A stretch of 64,000 nucleotides of DNA, taken from NCBI RefSeq assembly GCF_018141545.1, contig NZ_CP064356.1:2617001-2681000 (forward strand), in the 5' to 3' direction. Each line of letters opens with the position of its first letter. Position 1 is the first letter of the stretch. Source of the DNA: Miltoncostaea oceani. GTDB taxonomy: Bacteria > Actinomycetota > Thermoleophilia > Miltoncostaeales > Miltoncostaeaceae. Made by a program: the position numbers and the translations under genes. Under the pieces are notes generated by a model. It was not told the origin of the DNA, made no database searches, and saw nothing but the letters and a program-made list of their open reading frames with translations. Of this stretch, positions 28,921 through 37,160 are shown in pieces.

Positions 28921-30075
28921 TCAGGCGGTCTCGGCCAGCGCCTCCGCCATCGCACCGAGCATCCGGGCGTTCTCCTCGGGGCGGCCGATCGTGATGCGCA
29001 GCGAGGACGGGGCGCCGAACGCCCGGGTCGGGCGCACGATCACCCCGCGCCGCAGCAGCGCGGCGTTGAGCGCGAGGGCGCGCTCCGGCGACCCCAGGTC
29101 GACGAGGAGGAAGTTGGCGGTGCTCGGCAGGGGCGCGAGCCCGAGCGCGCGGAGGCCGGACGCGGTCATCTCCCGTTCGGCCGCGTTGAGCGCGATGCGG
29201 GGCGGCAGGTGCTCGTCGGCGTCGTGGAGGCTCGCGAGGGCGGCGGCCTGGGCGGGCGCGGCGACGTCGAAGACGTTGCGCACCACGCCGAGGGCCCGCA
29301 CCAGCTCGGCGGGGCCCATCATGTAGCCGACGCGCAGGCCCGCCAGGCCGTACGCCTTGCTGAAGGTCCGCATCGCGGCCATCGGCCGCCCCTCCGCCAC
29401 CAGGGCCGCGGCGTCGTGGCCGCCCGCCGGCAGGTACTCGAAGTAGGCCTCGTCCACGACGGGCAGCACGTGTGGCGGCAGGGCGTCGAGGAACCCCCGG
29501 AGCTCGCCGGCGCCGACCGCGGCCCCCGTCGGGTTGTTGGGGCTGACGACCACCACGATCTTCGTGCGGGGCGTGACCCGGGCCGCGAGCTCCCCGAGGT
29601 CGTAGGAGCCGTCGGCGCGCAGCGGGGCGGTCCGCACCTCCGCGCCCTGGATCTGGGCGCCCACCCGCCACGACAGGAACGACGGCCAGCCCATCGCGAT
29701 CTCGTCGCCGGGGTCGAGGAGCGCGAGGCACATGAGCTTGATGAGGCCGTCGACGCCGGCCCCCGGCAGCACCTGGTCGGGCCGCAGGCCCGTGCGGGCG
29801 GCGATCGCGTCGCGCAGCGCCCACGCCCCCGGGTCGGGGTAGACGCGCACCCCCGAGGCGGTCTCGGCGAGCGCGGCGAGGGCGCCCGGCATCGGCGGGA
29901 ACGGGCCCTCGTTGGAGGCGAGCTTCACGACGGACGCGACGCCGGTCTCGCGCCGGACCTCGTCCGCGGGGCGGCCCGGCTCGTAGGCGTCGACGCCGGC
30001 GAGCGCGGGTCGCAGGAGGCCCGCCGGGAGGGCGGGGACCGGGGCGGCGGGGGCGGTCTCGGGCTCGGGGGTCAC
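28921..30075 (-). CDS. hisC: Histidinol-phosphate aminotransferase
   Basis: A 384-residue class I/II PLP aminotransferase. KLASNEGPFPPMPG replaces the usual LxxNENP start, VLPGAGVDGLIKLMCLALL precedes the substrate loop, VVVSPNNPTGAAV is the PLP-ring motif, VDEAYFEYLP carries the Asp, FSKAYGLAGLRVGY holds the Schiff-base Lys, and the C-terminal Arg is in LRITIGRPEEN. It should convert imidazole-acetol phosphate to histidinol phosphate; a broader aromatic role is possible because no other his genes are nearby. TAGCAT eight bases before the GTG suggests an almost leaderless mRNA. Confidence 0.92.
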   Translation of the reverse strand: MTPEPETAPAAPVPALPAGLLRPALAGVDAYEPGRPADEVRRETGVASVVKLASNEGPFPPMPGALAALAETASGVRVYPDPGAWALRDAIAARTGLRPDQVLPGAGVDGLIKLMCLALLDPGDEIAMGWPSFLSWRVGAQIQGAEVRTAPLRADGSYDLGELAARVTPRTKIVVVVSPNNPTGAAVGAGELRGFLDALPPHVLPVVDEAYFEYLPAGGHDAAALVAEGRPMAAMRTFSKAYGLAGLRVGYMMGPAELVRALGVVRNVFDVAAPAQAAALASLHDADEHLPPRIALNAAEREMTASGLRALGLAPLPSTANFLLVDLGSPERALALNAALLRRGVIVRPTRAFGAPSSLRITIGRPEENARMLGAMAEALAETA

Positions 30076-30170
30076 GGCCGGCGATGCTAGTCGACGGGGC
30101 CGGGCGGGTACCTGGAGCCCGGGGCATAGGGTGTGCCCGCTCCGCCACCACTTCCCGGAGGTCCGTGCCG

Positions 30171-30629
30171 ATGATGATCACCGAGCGCAGCAAGAGCGTG
30201 ATCCCGTTCCGGCCGGCCGACGCCGCGCGCGTGGGTGACGGGTGCTTCTACCTGGACATGATCGTCTGGTTGAACGGCGACCGCGTGGAGATGGGTGACC
30301 GCGTCGGCTTCAACTACGGCTGCTACGTCAACGGCTTCGGCGGGCTCGACATCGGCGACCGGTCCATCTTCGGCCCCTACACGATGATCCACACGGCGAA
30401 CCACGAGATGGACCTCGGATCGCCGATCCCCGACCAGGGGTGGACGCTCGGCAGGGTGACGGTGGGCAGTGACTGCTGGATCGGGATGGGCGTCAGCATC
30501 CTCCCGGGCGTGACGATCGGCGACGGCTGCGTGATCGGCGCGGGCGCGGTCGTCGCGAAGGACGTGCCGGAGTACAGCATCGCCGTCGGCAACCCGGCGA
30601 GGGCGCTCCGCGACCGGCGGACCTCGTGA
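30171..30629 (+). CDS. Hexapeptide-repeat acyltransferase
   Basis: A 152-residue left-handed beta-helix protein. Repeats of the [LIV]-G-x-x type are seen in VEMGDRVGFNYGCYVNGFGG, LDIGDRSIFGPYTMIHTANH (with the catalytic His of the NodL/LacA group) and VTVGSDCWIGMGVSILPGVT followed by IGDGCVIGAGAVV. It ends with YSIAVGNPARALRD, as sugar O-acetyltransferases do. ATG at 30171 lies nine bases after GGAGG; upstream frame is leader. It overlaps the glycosyltransferase gene by four bases, so acetyl transfer to a surface glycan is likely. Confidence 0.92.
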   Translation: MMITERSKSVIPFRPADAARVGDGCFYLDMIVWLNGDRVEMGDRVGFNYGCYVNGFGGLDIGDRSIFGPYTMIHTANHEMDLGSPIPDQGWTLGRVTVGSDCWIGMGVSILPGVTIGDGCVIGAGAVVAKDVPEYSIAVGNPARALRDRRTS

Positions 30630-31717
30630 GGGTCCTGTTCCTCCAGCGCCAGCCGTGCATCCGGGCGATGAAGTACGCCCTGGCGCTCCGCGGCTCGCAC
30701 CCCGAGGTCGCCCTCGGCTTCGCCTACCAGGGACGCACCCTCACCGGGTGGTACGGCGCCGGCGACGAGCTGTTCGAGGGGTGGTGGCACCTGCCGGCCG
30801 ACGACGCCGCGGCCGCGCTCGCGTCCGCGATCGACGAGTTCCGGCCCGACCTGATCCACAGCCACAACCTCCCGGACGTCCTCACCGTCCTGGCGCTCGA
30901 GGTGGCCGACGGCCGGGTGCCGGTCGTGCACGACGCCCACGACCTGCAGAGCCTGCGCCGGACCCCGTACGAGGACGGCTTCGACGACCCCGACGACCCC
31001 GCCGCGGCCGAGTCCGCCGCGGTCGCGGGGTGCGCGGCCCTCGTCGCGGTCTCGCAGGAGATGCTCGACGCGATCGAGGCGCGCCACACCCCGCCGGCGC
31101 GGACGCTGCTGTTCGCCAACTACGCCCTCGCCCGCGACCTCGCGCCCCACGCGGGCGAGCCGCGGGCCCCGCGGACGCCGCCGCGCGTCGTCTACCAGGG
31201 CAGCCTCTCCGACAACGGCAGCCACTACGACCTGCGGGCGCAGTTCGCGGCTATCGCCGCCTCGGGCCTGCCGATCGACGTGTTCCCCAACCGCTACGCC
31301 CCGGCGTACCGCGAGCTGGCGGCGCGGACGCCCGGCCTCCGGATCATGGAGACGCTGCGACCCGCCGACCTGCTGCGCGAGCTGCCCGCCTACGACGTGG
31401 GCTGGGCCGCCTTCAACACCGGCCTGAACGCCGCCCACCTCGACACCGCCCTCCCGAACAAGGCGTTCGAGTACCTCGCGTCGGGCCTGCCGATCGCCGC
31501 GGGCCGCCACCGCGCGCTGGAGCGCTTGGTGGCCGACCACGGCGTCGGCGTCGTGGTGGACGACCCGGCGGAGCTCGCGGGCGCCCTGGAGCGCGCCGGC
31601 CTGCCGGCCCTGCGGGAGCGCGTCGCGGAGCGCCGGCACCGCTTCACCGTCGAGGGCCACATCGACGCCCTCGTCGATCTCTACCGGGCGACGGCCGGCG
31701 CGGTGGTGCCCGCCTGA
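30626..31717 (+). CDS. Glycosyltransferase, GT-B fold, group 4-like
   Basis: A 363-residue GT-B enzyme. The N-terminal half has a LIHSHNLPDVLTVLALEV motif and VVHDAHDLQSLRRTPY. The C-terminal half has VVYQGSLSDNGSHYDLRAQF, YDVGWAAFNTG and LPNKAFEYLASGLPIAAG, the nucleotide-sugar binding signature (normally ExxPxxxxEAMA, here KAFEYLA). Soluble or peripheral, with no signal peptide. The sugar and acceptor are unknown. Its GTG overlaps the acyltransferase stop; a GC hairpin follows the gene. Confidence 0.88.
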   Translation: MRVLFLQRQPCIRAMKYALALRGSHPEVALGFAYQGRTLTGWYGAGDELFEGWWHLPADDAAAALASAIDEFRPDLIHSHNLPDVLTVLALEVADGRVPVVHDAHDLQSLRRTPYEDGFDDPDDPAAAESAAVAGCAALVAVSQEMLDAIEARHTPPARTLLFANYALARDLAPHAGEPRAPRTPPRVVYQGSLSDNGSHYDLRAQFAAIAASGLPIDVFPNRYAPAYRELAARTPGLRIMETLRPADLLRELPAYDVGWAAFNTGLNAAHLDTALPNKAFEYLASGLPIAAGRHRALERLVADHGVGVVVDDPAELAGALERAGLPALRERVAERRHRFTVEGHIDALVDLYRATAGAVVPA

Positions 31718-31723
31718 CGCCCC

Positions 31724-31766
31724 GGCGCCTCCCGCTCCCCCGCTCCGGGGACGGACGGGAGGCGCC
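31724..31766 (+). terminator. Terminator after the glycosyltransferase
   Basis: GGCGCCTCCCG (31724-31734) and its exact complement (31756-31766) form an 11-bp stem whose loop contains a second small CCCC/GGGG pairing. It ends the acyltransferase/glycosyltransferase unit before the LON-domain promoter. Confidence 0.7.
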
Positions 31767-31784
31767 CCCGGCTAGAGTGGGTGC

Positions 31785-32405
31785 GTGACCGACGACGCGC
31801 GCGACCTCGGGCTCTTCCCCCTCGACCTGGTGCTGCTGCCGGGGGAGAAGGTCCCGCTGCACCTGTTCGAGCCGCGGTACCGGCAGCTCTACGCCGACTG
31901 CGTGCTCGAGGAGCAGCCGTTCGTGGTGGTCCGGGCGGGGGCGACGGGGACGGCCGACATCGGCTGCACCGCGCGCTTCGAGACCCTGGTGCGCCGCTTC
32001 GAGGACGGGCGCATCCACGTGATCGTGCAGGGCATCGCACCGGTCCGGCTGGTCGAGGAGACCGAGGGCCGCCTCTACTTCTCCGCGCTCGTGGAGCCCC
32101 TGGCGGACACGCCGGGCGACGTGCCGGCCGAGCTGCGCGCGGGCGTCCTGCGCCGGTACCGCGAGCTGGCGGGCCTCGGCGAGGGCGTGGAGCCGGAGGC
32201 CCCGGAGGGCACACCGCTGTCGTACGCGATCGCCGCGAGCCTGGACCTGGCGGCGGACCCCAAGCAGCAGCTCCTGGAGAGCCGCGACGAGGCGCACCGC
32301 CTGGCGCTGCTGAGCGAGCTGCTCGACGACGTCGGCCGCGAGGTCGGCCACGCCCGCATGGCCGCGGAGCGGGCGAGCACCAACGGGAAGGTCTCCACGC
32401 CGTGA
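31785..32405 (+). CDS. LON substrate-binding domain protein
   Basis: A 206-residue protein matching the N-terminal LON domain alone. LGLFPLDLVLLPGEKVPLHLFEPRY is the family signature (Pro, Leu and the FEPRYR end), followed by ARFETLVRRFEDGRIHVIVQ, and a helical C-terminal part. There is no AAA+ or protease domain, so it is not Lon protease; stand-alone LON proteins are thought to bind substrates or partners. TAGAGT six bases before the GTG predicts a leaderless message. It overlaps ygfZ by four bases. Confidence 0.92.
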   Translation: MTDDARDLGLFPLDLVLLPGEKVPLHLFEPRYRQLYADCVLEEQPFVVVRAGATGTADIGCTARFETLVRRFEDGRIHVIVQGIAPVRLVEETEGRLYFSALVEPLADTPGDVPAELRAGVLRRYRELAGLGEGVEPEAPEGTPLSYAIAASLDLAADPKQQLLESRDEAHRLALLSELLDDVGREVGHARMAAERASTNGKVSTP

Positions 32406-33292
32406 GCGCCCCGGCCGCCGCGCGGCCGGTGGCCGCCGAGGGCTACGCCCGCATCCGCGCGGGCGCCCCGGTCGCGGTGCGCGGCACGGCCGCGTTGATC
32501 TGGGTGGAGGGGCCGGACGCCGCGGGCTTCCTGCAGGGCCTCGTCAGCAACGACGTCGCGGCCCTCGCGCCGGGTGGCGCGTGCGCGGCGCTCTTCCTCG
32601 ACGCCAAGGGCCACGTGCAGGTCGAGATGCGCGTCCACCGCGACGCCGGCGACGCCTTCACGATCGTCGTGCCGGGCGACCGGGCGGACGTCCTGATGGG
32701 CCTCCTCGAGCGGTACCACTTCTCCGAGGACCTGGAGCTGCTGGGGCCCGAGCCGGTCGAGATCGTGACGCTGGCGGGCGGGGCCCGCACCCCGGGGGCC
32801 CTCACGGTGCCGGGGCCGCTGCCCGGGACGGTTGACGTGGTCGCCGACGACCCCGTCGCGGCGATCGCGGCCGCCGGCGCCGAGGAGGTGACCGCGGACG
32901 CCCTCGAGCTCGCCCGCGTCGCCGCGGGCGTCCCGAGGGTCGGGGTGGACACCGGCGAGACGACGCTCGTGCAGGAGGCGGCCCTGGAGGGCGCCGCCGT
33001 CTCCTTCGACAAGGGCTGCTACCTGGGGCAGGAGACGGTCGCCCGCCTCCAGTTCCGCGGCAGGGCGAACCGGCGGCTGCGGGGCCTGGCCCTGGAGGGC
33101 GCCCCGCCGGAGCCGGGCGCGCTCGTCACGCACGACGGACGCGAGGTCGGCCGCCTGACCAGCGTCGCCGTCACACCGGACCTCGGTCCGATCGGTCTGG
33201 CCATCGTCCGCCGCGAGGTCGAGGAGGGTGCGGTCGTGAACGTCGGCGACGCCTCCGCGCGGGTGGTGGCGCTCCCCTTCCCGCCGCGGTGA
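32402..33292 (+). CDS. ygfZ: Folate-binding YgfZ/GcvT-like protein for Fe-S repair
   Basis: A 296-residue GcvT-fold protein. The diagnostic K-G-C-Y-x-G-Q-E motif is present as FDKGCYLGQETVARLQFRG, with the conserved Cys. The N-terminus has ALIWVEGPDAAGFLQGLVSNDV, which binds folate. YgfZ/IBA57 proteins use tetrahydrofolate to maintain certain Fe-S enzymes such as MiaB. GTG start in a GTGA overlap with the LON gene, and the same overlap links it to the next small gene. Confidence 0.93.
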   Translation: MSAPAAARPVAAEGYARIRAGAPVAVRGTAALIWVEGPDAAGFLQGLVSNDVAALAPGGACAALFLDAKGHVQVEMRVHRDAGDAFTIVVPGDRADVLMGLLERYHFSEDLELLGPEPVEIVTLAGGARTPGALTVPGPLPGTVDVVADDPVAAIAAAGAEEVTADALELARVAAGVPRVGVDTGETTLVQEAALEGAAVSFDKGCYLGQETVARLQFRGRANRRLRGLALEGAPPEPGALVTHDGREVGRLTSVAVTPDLGPIGLAIVRREVEEGAVVNVGDASARVVALPFPPR

Positions 33293-33573
33293 GCACCGAG
33301 GGATCGCCGAACGCGCTCGGCGACCTGCTGGGGCCGGTGGGCGCCGCCGCGCTCGGGGAGGCGACGCGCGCCCTCGCCCGGACCACGGACGCCGGCTCGG
33401 CCGCCCTGCGGGTGGCGGGGTGGACCGCCGCCGACTGGGCGTTCCGGTTCGAACTCCCCGGAGTCGGCCACCACATCGTCGTGCACGTGCCGCACGACGG
33501 CGGGACCGTGACGGTCCGCGAGGCCGGGCCGGGCCCCGATCCCCTCGCCCCCGGGGACATGCGCCGCCCCTGA
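33289..33573 (+). CDS. Small protein of unknown function, cotranscribed with ygfZ
   Basis: A 94-residue soluble protein. Its GTG overlaps the ygfZ stop by four bases. Helical first third (GPVGAAALGEATRALARTT), then a beta-rich middle with FRFELPGVGHHIVVHVPHDG, whose paired His and Asp could bind metal. No family recognised. Conservation of the trio would point to a role beside YgfZ. Confidence 0.7.
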   Translation: MSTEGSPNALGDLLGPVGAAALGEATRALARTTDAGSAALRVAGWTAADWAFRFELPGVGHHIVVHVPHDGGTVTVREAGPGPDPLAPGDMRRP

Positions 33574-33598
33574 ACCGTCCCTGAACCGTCGCCGGGGT

Positions 33599-33639
33599 TT
33601 GCCGTCCGGCGCCGGTGGCACTATACGAACATGCGTTCG
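33599..33639 (+). promoter_or_regulatory. Promoter with overlapping LexA (SOS) box
   Basis: TTGCCG (33599-33604) and TATACG (33622-33627) are 17 bases apart. CGAACATGCGTTCG (33626-33639) matches the Bacillus/actinobacterial LexA consensus CGAAC-N4-GTTCG with perfect arms, and overlaps both the -10 and the start codon of the next gene. LexA bound here would block transcription until DNA damage. No other such box was seen in the window. Confidence 0.75.
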
Positions 33640-33927
33640 ACCACCTCATCCCAGGGGCAGTTGATCCTCTTCCCGGGGGCGCCCACCCCGGCCACGCCGA
33701 CCGCCCGGCCGCGTCGCGCGGGCCCCGCGGAGCGCAAGGCCGCCCAGCTCGACCGCATGGCCGCCGAGGCCGAGCGGGAGGTCTCGGAGGCCTGGCGCGC
33801 CGGCGACATGCCCGGCGCCCGCGCCGCCCATGACCGCGCCCGTGGCGCGCGCCGGGCGGCCCAGCTGCTGCGGGCGGGGCCCGCCGGGGTGGCCGAGGTC
33901 ATCGGCGGCCACCACGAGGCGGCGTGA
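33631..33927 (+). CDS. Small, probably SOS-induced protein with a possible clamp-binding motif
   Basis: A 98-residue protein of no family known to me. The N-terminus contains QLILF (residues 10-14), which resembles the beta sliding-clamp pentapeptide QL[SD]LF, followed by a Pro/Ala linker and two charged helices (AERKAAQLDRMAAEAEREVS; ARAAHDRARGARRAAQLL). Its promoter overlaps a LexA box. The start is not secure: the ATG at 33631 lies only three bases past the -10, so the true mRNA start may fall inside it; an in-frame TTG at 33661 would remove the clamp-like motif. A damage-induced regulator of replication or repair is one reading; function is unproven. Confidence 0.68.
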   Translation: MRSTTSSQGQLILFPGAPTPATPTARPRRAGPAERKAAQLDRMAAEAEREVSEAWRAGDMPGARAAHDRARGARRAAQLLRAGPAGVAEVIGGHHEAA

Positions 33928-33931
33928 ACCG

Positions 33932-34237
33932 CTAGGCGAAGAGGATCTCGTCCCCCGCCTCGCCCGCCTCGAGGCGGGGCAGGATCTTCGCGTACGCCAG
34001 CTCGTGCAGCACGGGGAGGAGGTTCTCGATCGGCCCCTCCAGCGCGCTGGCGTCCTTGAACTGGACGGATACCCGGCCGACGAAGCAGGTCTTGATACCC
34101 AGTTCGGCGCCGGTGTCGTCGAGCACCCGCACCTGGAACCCCCAGAGCATGCTCGGCCCGTCGGTCAGCGAGGTGCGGATCCCCTGCGGATCGAGGACGT
34201 AGGGCCTACCCTCAACCTCGACTCGACGCTGAGTCAT
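33932..34237 (-). CDS. Small protein of unknown function after ggt
   Basis: A 101-residue soluble protein. Its ATG overlaps the ggt stop by four bases (ATGA). Beta-rich first half (RRVEVEGRPYVLDPQGIRTS, then LWGFQVRVLDDTG), one Cys in IKTCFVG, and an acidic helical end (ILPRLEAGEAGDEILFA). No domain recognised. It is the last gene of the parA-ftsZ-ggt run and converges on the SOS-type small gene with a four-base gap. Confidence 0.75.
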   Translation of the reverse strand: MTQRRVEVEGRPYVLDPQGIRTSLTDGPSMLWGFQVRVLDDTGAELGIKTCFVGRVSVQFKDASALEGPIENLLPVLHELAYAKILPRLEAGEAGDEILFA

Positions 34238-35784
34238 ATGGCGAACACCTCTCCGGATCGGGTCACGGCGGCCGCGGCGCCGCCGCGGCGCGGGTCGCCC
34301 GCGCCCTCCAGGCCGGCCGTCCCGCGCGCCACGACGCTCACCCCGCCGAAGAACAGGTTCATCTCGCCCCACCGCCGCAGGTCGTGCCCGTCGGCGTGGA
34401 GCGCGGCGACGGCCGCGTCGGGCACGCCGCCCTCCACGTCCACGCCGTCGCCCTCGGGGTGCACCCGGGGACGGCGGACGGCGTCGGACGAGGTCATGCG
34501 GCCATCCACGATACCGACCAGCGTCTGCAGGATGGCGGAGCGCAGCCGGTTCGAGCCGGCGGAGCCGAGCGCCAGCACCGGCTCCCCGCCGCGCAGCAGC
34601 AGGCCCGGCGCCATCATCGACGTCATCCGCGTCCCCGGCGCGATGCGACCGAACCCGCCGGGGTTGAGGTCCTCCTCCCCCAGCATGTTGTTCAGCAGGA
34701 CCCCGGCGCCGGGGATCATCACCCCCGAGCCGGACCCGTTGCTGCTCGACAGGCTCGCCATCCCGCCGTCGGCGTCGATGGCGCTGACGCTGGTCGTGGA
34801 CCCCGCGGGCGCGCGGCTCTCCCCTCCCCCGCCGTCCCGCCCCGGCATGCGCGCCCACAGGCGCTCCATGCAGTCCTCCTCGTGCAGGTCGCCGGGGAAG
34901 GCGTCGTCGCGGAGGGCGTTCGCGCGCAGCCCCGCCCGCACGACCGCCCGGTAGTGGGCGACGTCGTCGCCGGCGGGCGCCGTCTCCTCCATCGCCCGCA
35001 GCGCGGCGGCGATCAGGGCGCCGCCCGAGGAGGGCGGCGGGTTCGTCAGCAGCGTCGTGTCGCGGTAGTCGATGCGCAGCGGCTCCCGCTCGATCACCCG
35101 GTACCGACGGAGGTCGTCGGCGGTGACGAGGCCGCCGGCGCGCTCCATGTGCGCGACGAGCGCCGCCGCGAGCGGGCCGTCGCGCATCGTCGCCGGCCCC
35201 GCCTCGCCGAGGTGCCGGAGGGTCTCCGCGAGCTGCGGGAAGCGGACCCGCTCCCCCGCGCCCAGCAGGCGGCCGCCCGGGGCGTAGACCGCGGCGCACT
35301 CGGGGTCCGCGGTCAGCATGTCCCCCAGGATCACGTGGAGGTAGGCGGTCTCGCGCGTGAGGGTGACGCCCTCGCGCGCAAGGTCCACCGCCGGGGCCAC
35401 GATGTCCGCGAGCGCGAGGCGGCCGAGGCGACGGACCGCCTCGCCGAGGCCGGCGACCATCCCGGGGACGGCGACCGACGCGGGCCCGATGTGGAACACC
35501 TGGTCGGCGCCGCCGAACGGCACCGTGAACGAGTCGAGGTCGGTCGGGTCGAGCCGTCGCCCCCGCGGGCCGAGGCCCGGGACCGCCACGAAGAAGTCGA
35601 GCATCGTGGTGGCGCCGTCGGGGGCGCGGGCCAGCAGGAAGCCGCCGGCCCCGGGCCCCGTCAGGGGGCTCTCGGCGACGGCCGCCGCGAGGGCGGCGGC
35701 GCAGACGGCGTCGACGGCCCCCCCGCCGCGGGCGAGCACGAGCGCCCCGGCGCGCGCGCTCAGCGGGTGGCCGGCGGCGACCAC
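34234..35784 (-). CDS. Gamma-glutamyltransferase family protein
   Basis: About 516 residues of the Ntn-hydrolase GGT family. The large-subunit signature ESPLTGPGAGGFLLARAPDG is near the N-terminus. The self-cleavage site and nucleophile Thr lie in PAGSTTSVSAIDADGGMASL, and SSSNGSGSGVMIPGAGVLLN and ALGSAGSNRLRSAILQ form the small subunit. It may act on glutathione or other gamma-glutamyl compounds. No signal peptide is seen, unlike Escherichia coli Ggt, so it may be cytoplasmic. The GTG at 35784 is the first standard codon; the frame is open farther up but that part is antisense-like overlap with ftsZ. Confidence 0.9.
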   Translation of the reverse strand: MVAAGHPLSARAGALVLARGGGAVDAVCAAALAAAVAESPLTGPGAGGFLLARAPDGATTMLDFFVAVPGLGPRGRRLDPTDLDSFTVPFGGADQVFHIGPASVAVPGMVAGLGEAVRRLGRLALADIVAPAVDLAREGVTLTRETAYLHVILGDMLTADPECAAVYAPGGRLLGAGERVRFPQLAETLRHLGEAGPATMRDGPLAAALVAHMERAGGLVTADDLRRYRVIEREPLRIDYRDTTLLTNPPPSSGGALIAAALRAMEETAPAGDDVAHYRAVVRAGLRANALRDDAFPGDLHEEDCMERLWARMPGRDGGGGESRAPAGSTTSVSAIDADGGMASLSSSNGSGSGVMIPGAGVLLNNMLGEEDLNPGGFGRIAPGTRMTSMMAPGLLLRGGEPVLALGSAGSNRLRSAILQTLVGIVDGRMTSSDAVRRPRVHPEGDGVDVEGGVPDAAVAALHADGHDLRRWGEMNLFFGGVSVVARGTAGLEGAGDPRRGGAAAAVTRSGEVFAI

Positions 35785-35813
35785 CCCGACGGGTGCGTCA
35801 CCGCGGGAGGTCG

Positions 35814-37160
35814 TTACGCCGCGTCCTCCGGGTCCCGGGCGCGGGCGATCTCGTCGCGGCTCATGGTGCGCGTCGCGTCGGGGTCGGGCGCCGCCTCGGA
35901 CGGGATGTCCTCGAGGTCGAACACGCGGGGCTCGCCGGCCGGCTCGGCCGGGGGCGCGGTGCGGCGGGCCGCCGGGTACGGCAGCTCGACGCGCCGCGGG
36001 GCGCGGACGAGCGACGGCCCGGGGACGCGCTCGGACCGTGGGGCCGCGGCGGGGGCGGGCGGGGGCTCCGGCTCGTAGGCCGGGCCGGCGCGGACGCCGC
36101 TGAAGTTCGCCGCCACGACGGTGACCCACACCTGGCCCGCGAGGTCGGGGTCGATGGTGGCGCCGAAGATGATGTTCGCGTCGGGGTCGGCGGCGTCGGC
36201 GACGACCCGGGCGGCCTCGCTCACCTCGACGAGGGAGAGGTCGGGGCCACCGGTCACGCCGAGCAGGATGCCCTTGGCGCCGTCGATCGGCGTCTCCAGC
36301 AGCGGCGACGCGATCGCCGCGAGGGCGGCGTCGGCGGCGCGGTTGCCGCCCCCGGCGTAGCCGATGCCGAGGAGGGCGGTGCCGGCGTCCTTGATGATCG
36401 TGCGGACGTCGGCGAAGTCGAGGTTGATCAGCCCCGGGAGGGTGATCATGTCGCAGATGCCCTGCACGCCCTGGCGCAGGAGGTCGTCGCAGACCTTGAA
36501 CGCCTCGACCATGCTCGTGCCGCGCTCCAGCACGGCCATCAGGCGGTCGTTGGGGATGACGATGACGGTGTCCGCGGCGTCCTGGAGGCGGTCGAGGCCC
36601 TCGTCGGCGGTCCGGGTGCGGCGTGCGCCCTCGAACCCGAACGGGCGTGTGACGACGGCGACGGTGAGGGCGCCCATCTCGCGGGCGATCTTCGCGACGA
36701 ACGGCGCCCCGCCGGTGCCGGTGCCGCCACCCTCGCCGGCGGCGATGAACACGAGGTCGCTGCCGCGCAGCGCGCGGCGGACGTGGTCCTCGCTCTCGCG
36801 CACGGCGGTCTCGCCGAGGTGCGGGTCGCCGCCGGTGCCGAGGCCGCGGGTGATCTCCATCCCGACGGGGATGCGGACGTCCGCCTCGCTCTCCTCGAGC
36901 GCCTGGCGGTCGGTGTTCACGGCGATGAACTCGACGCCGCGGAGGCCCGCCTCGATCATGCGGTTGATGGCGTTGCAGCCCGCGCCGCCGACGCCGACGA
37001 CGCGGATCATCGCGACGTAGTTGGCGCCCTCGCCCGCGCGCCCGGGCTCGTCCTCGGGCTCGTAGCCGCGGCCGGGGGGCTCGGTGCCCGGTTCGGTGCT
37101 GCGGAAGAGCTCGGAGAGCGGGCCCTCCCTCATGCTCGGCCGTGAGCCGCGGGTGCTCAT
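35814..37160 (-). CDS. ftsZ: Cell division protein FtsZ
   Basis: A 448-residue tubulin-like GTPase that forms the Z-ring. MIRVVGVGGAGCNAINRMIE opens the GTPase domain at about residue 50, the tubulin signature is GEGGGTGTGGAPFVAKI, and the T7 catalytic loop is NLDFADVRTII. A polar extension of about 45 residues precedes the domain. The C-terminal tail is a Pro/Ala linker with EDIPSEAAP, but the usual DIPxFLR/K terminal peptide that binds FtsA or SepF is not at the end, which is odd. The ATG overlaps the parA stop by four bases. No ftsQ, ftsW or mur genes are near. Confidence 0.95.
   Translation of the reverse strand: MSTRGSRPSMREGPLSELFRSTEPGTEPPGRGYEPEDEPGRAGEGANYVAMIRVVGVGGAGCNAINRMIEAGLRGVEFIAVNTDRQALEESEADVRIPVGMEITRGLGTGGDPHLGETAVRESEDHVRRALRGSDLVFIAAGEGGGTGTGGAPFVAKIAREMGALTVAVVTRPFGFEGARRTRTADEGLDRLQDAADTVIVIPNDRLMAVLERGTSMVEAFKVCDDLLRQGVQGICDMITLPGLINLDFADVRTIIKDAGTALLGIGYAGGGNRAADAALAAIASPLLETPIDGAKGILLGVTGGPDLSLVEVSEAARVVADAADPDANIIFGATIDPDLAGQVWVTVVAANFSGVRAGPAYEPEPPPAPAAAPRSERVPGPSLVRAPRRVELPYPAARRTAPPAEPAGEPRVFDLEDIPSEAAPDPDATRTMSRDEIARARDPEDAA

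Noticed and set aside
31785-32405. Lon protease
   Set aside because: Only the N-terminal LON domain is present; the gene ends at 206 residues with no ATPase or protease part.
33932-35299. A 455-residue fused frame covering the small gene and part of ggt
   Set aside because: Its upstream part is out of frame with the gamma-glutamyltransferase motifs; the ATG at 34237 overlapping the ggt stop is the better start.
35814-37160. FtsZ as a divergent FtsZ-like paralogue
   Set aside because: The GTPase signature, T7 loop and overall sequence match ordinary actinobacterial FtsZ; only the tails differ.
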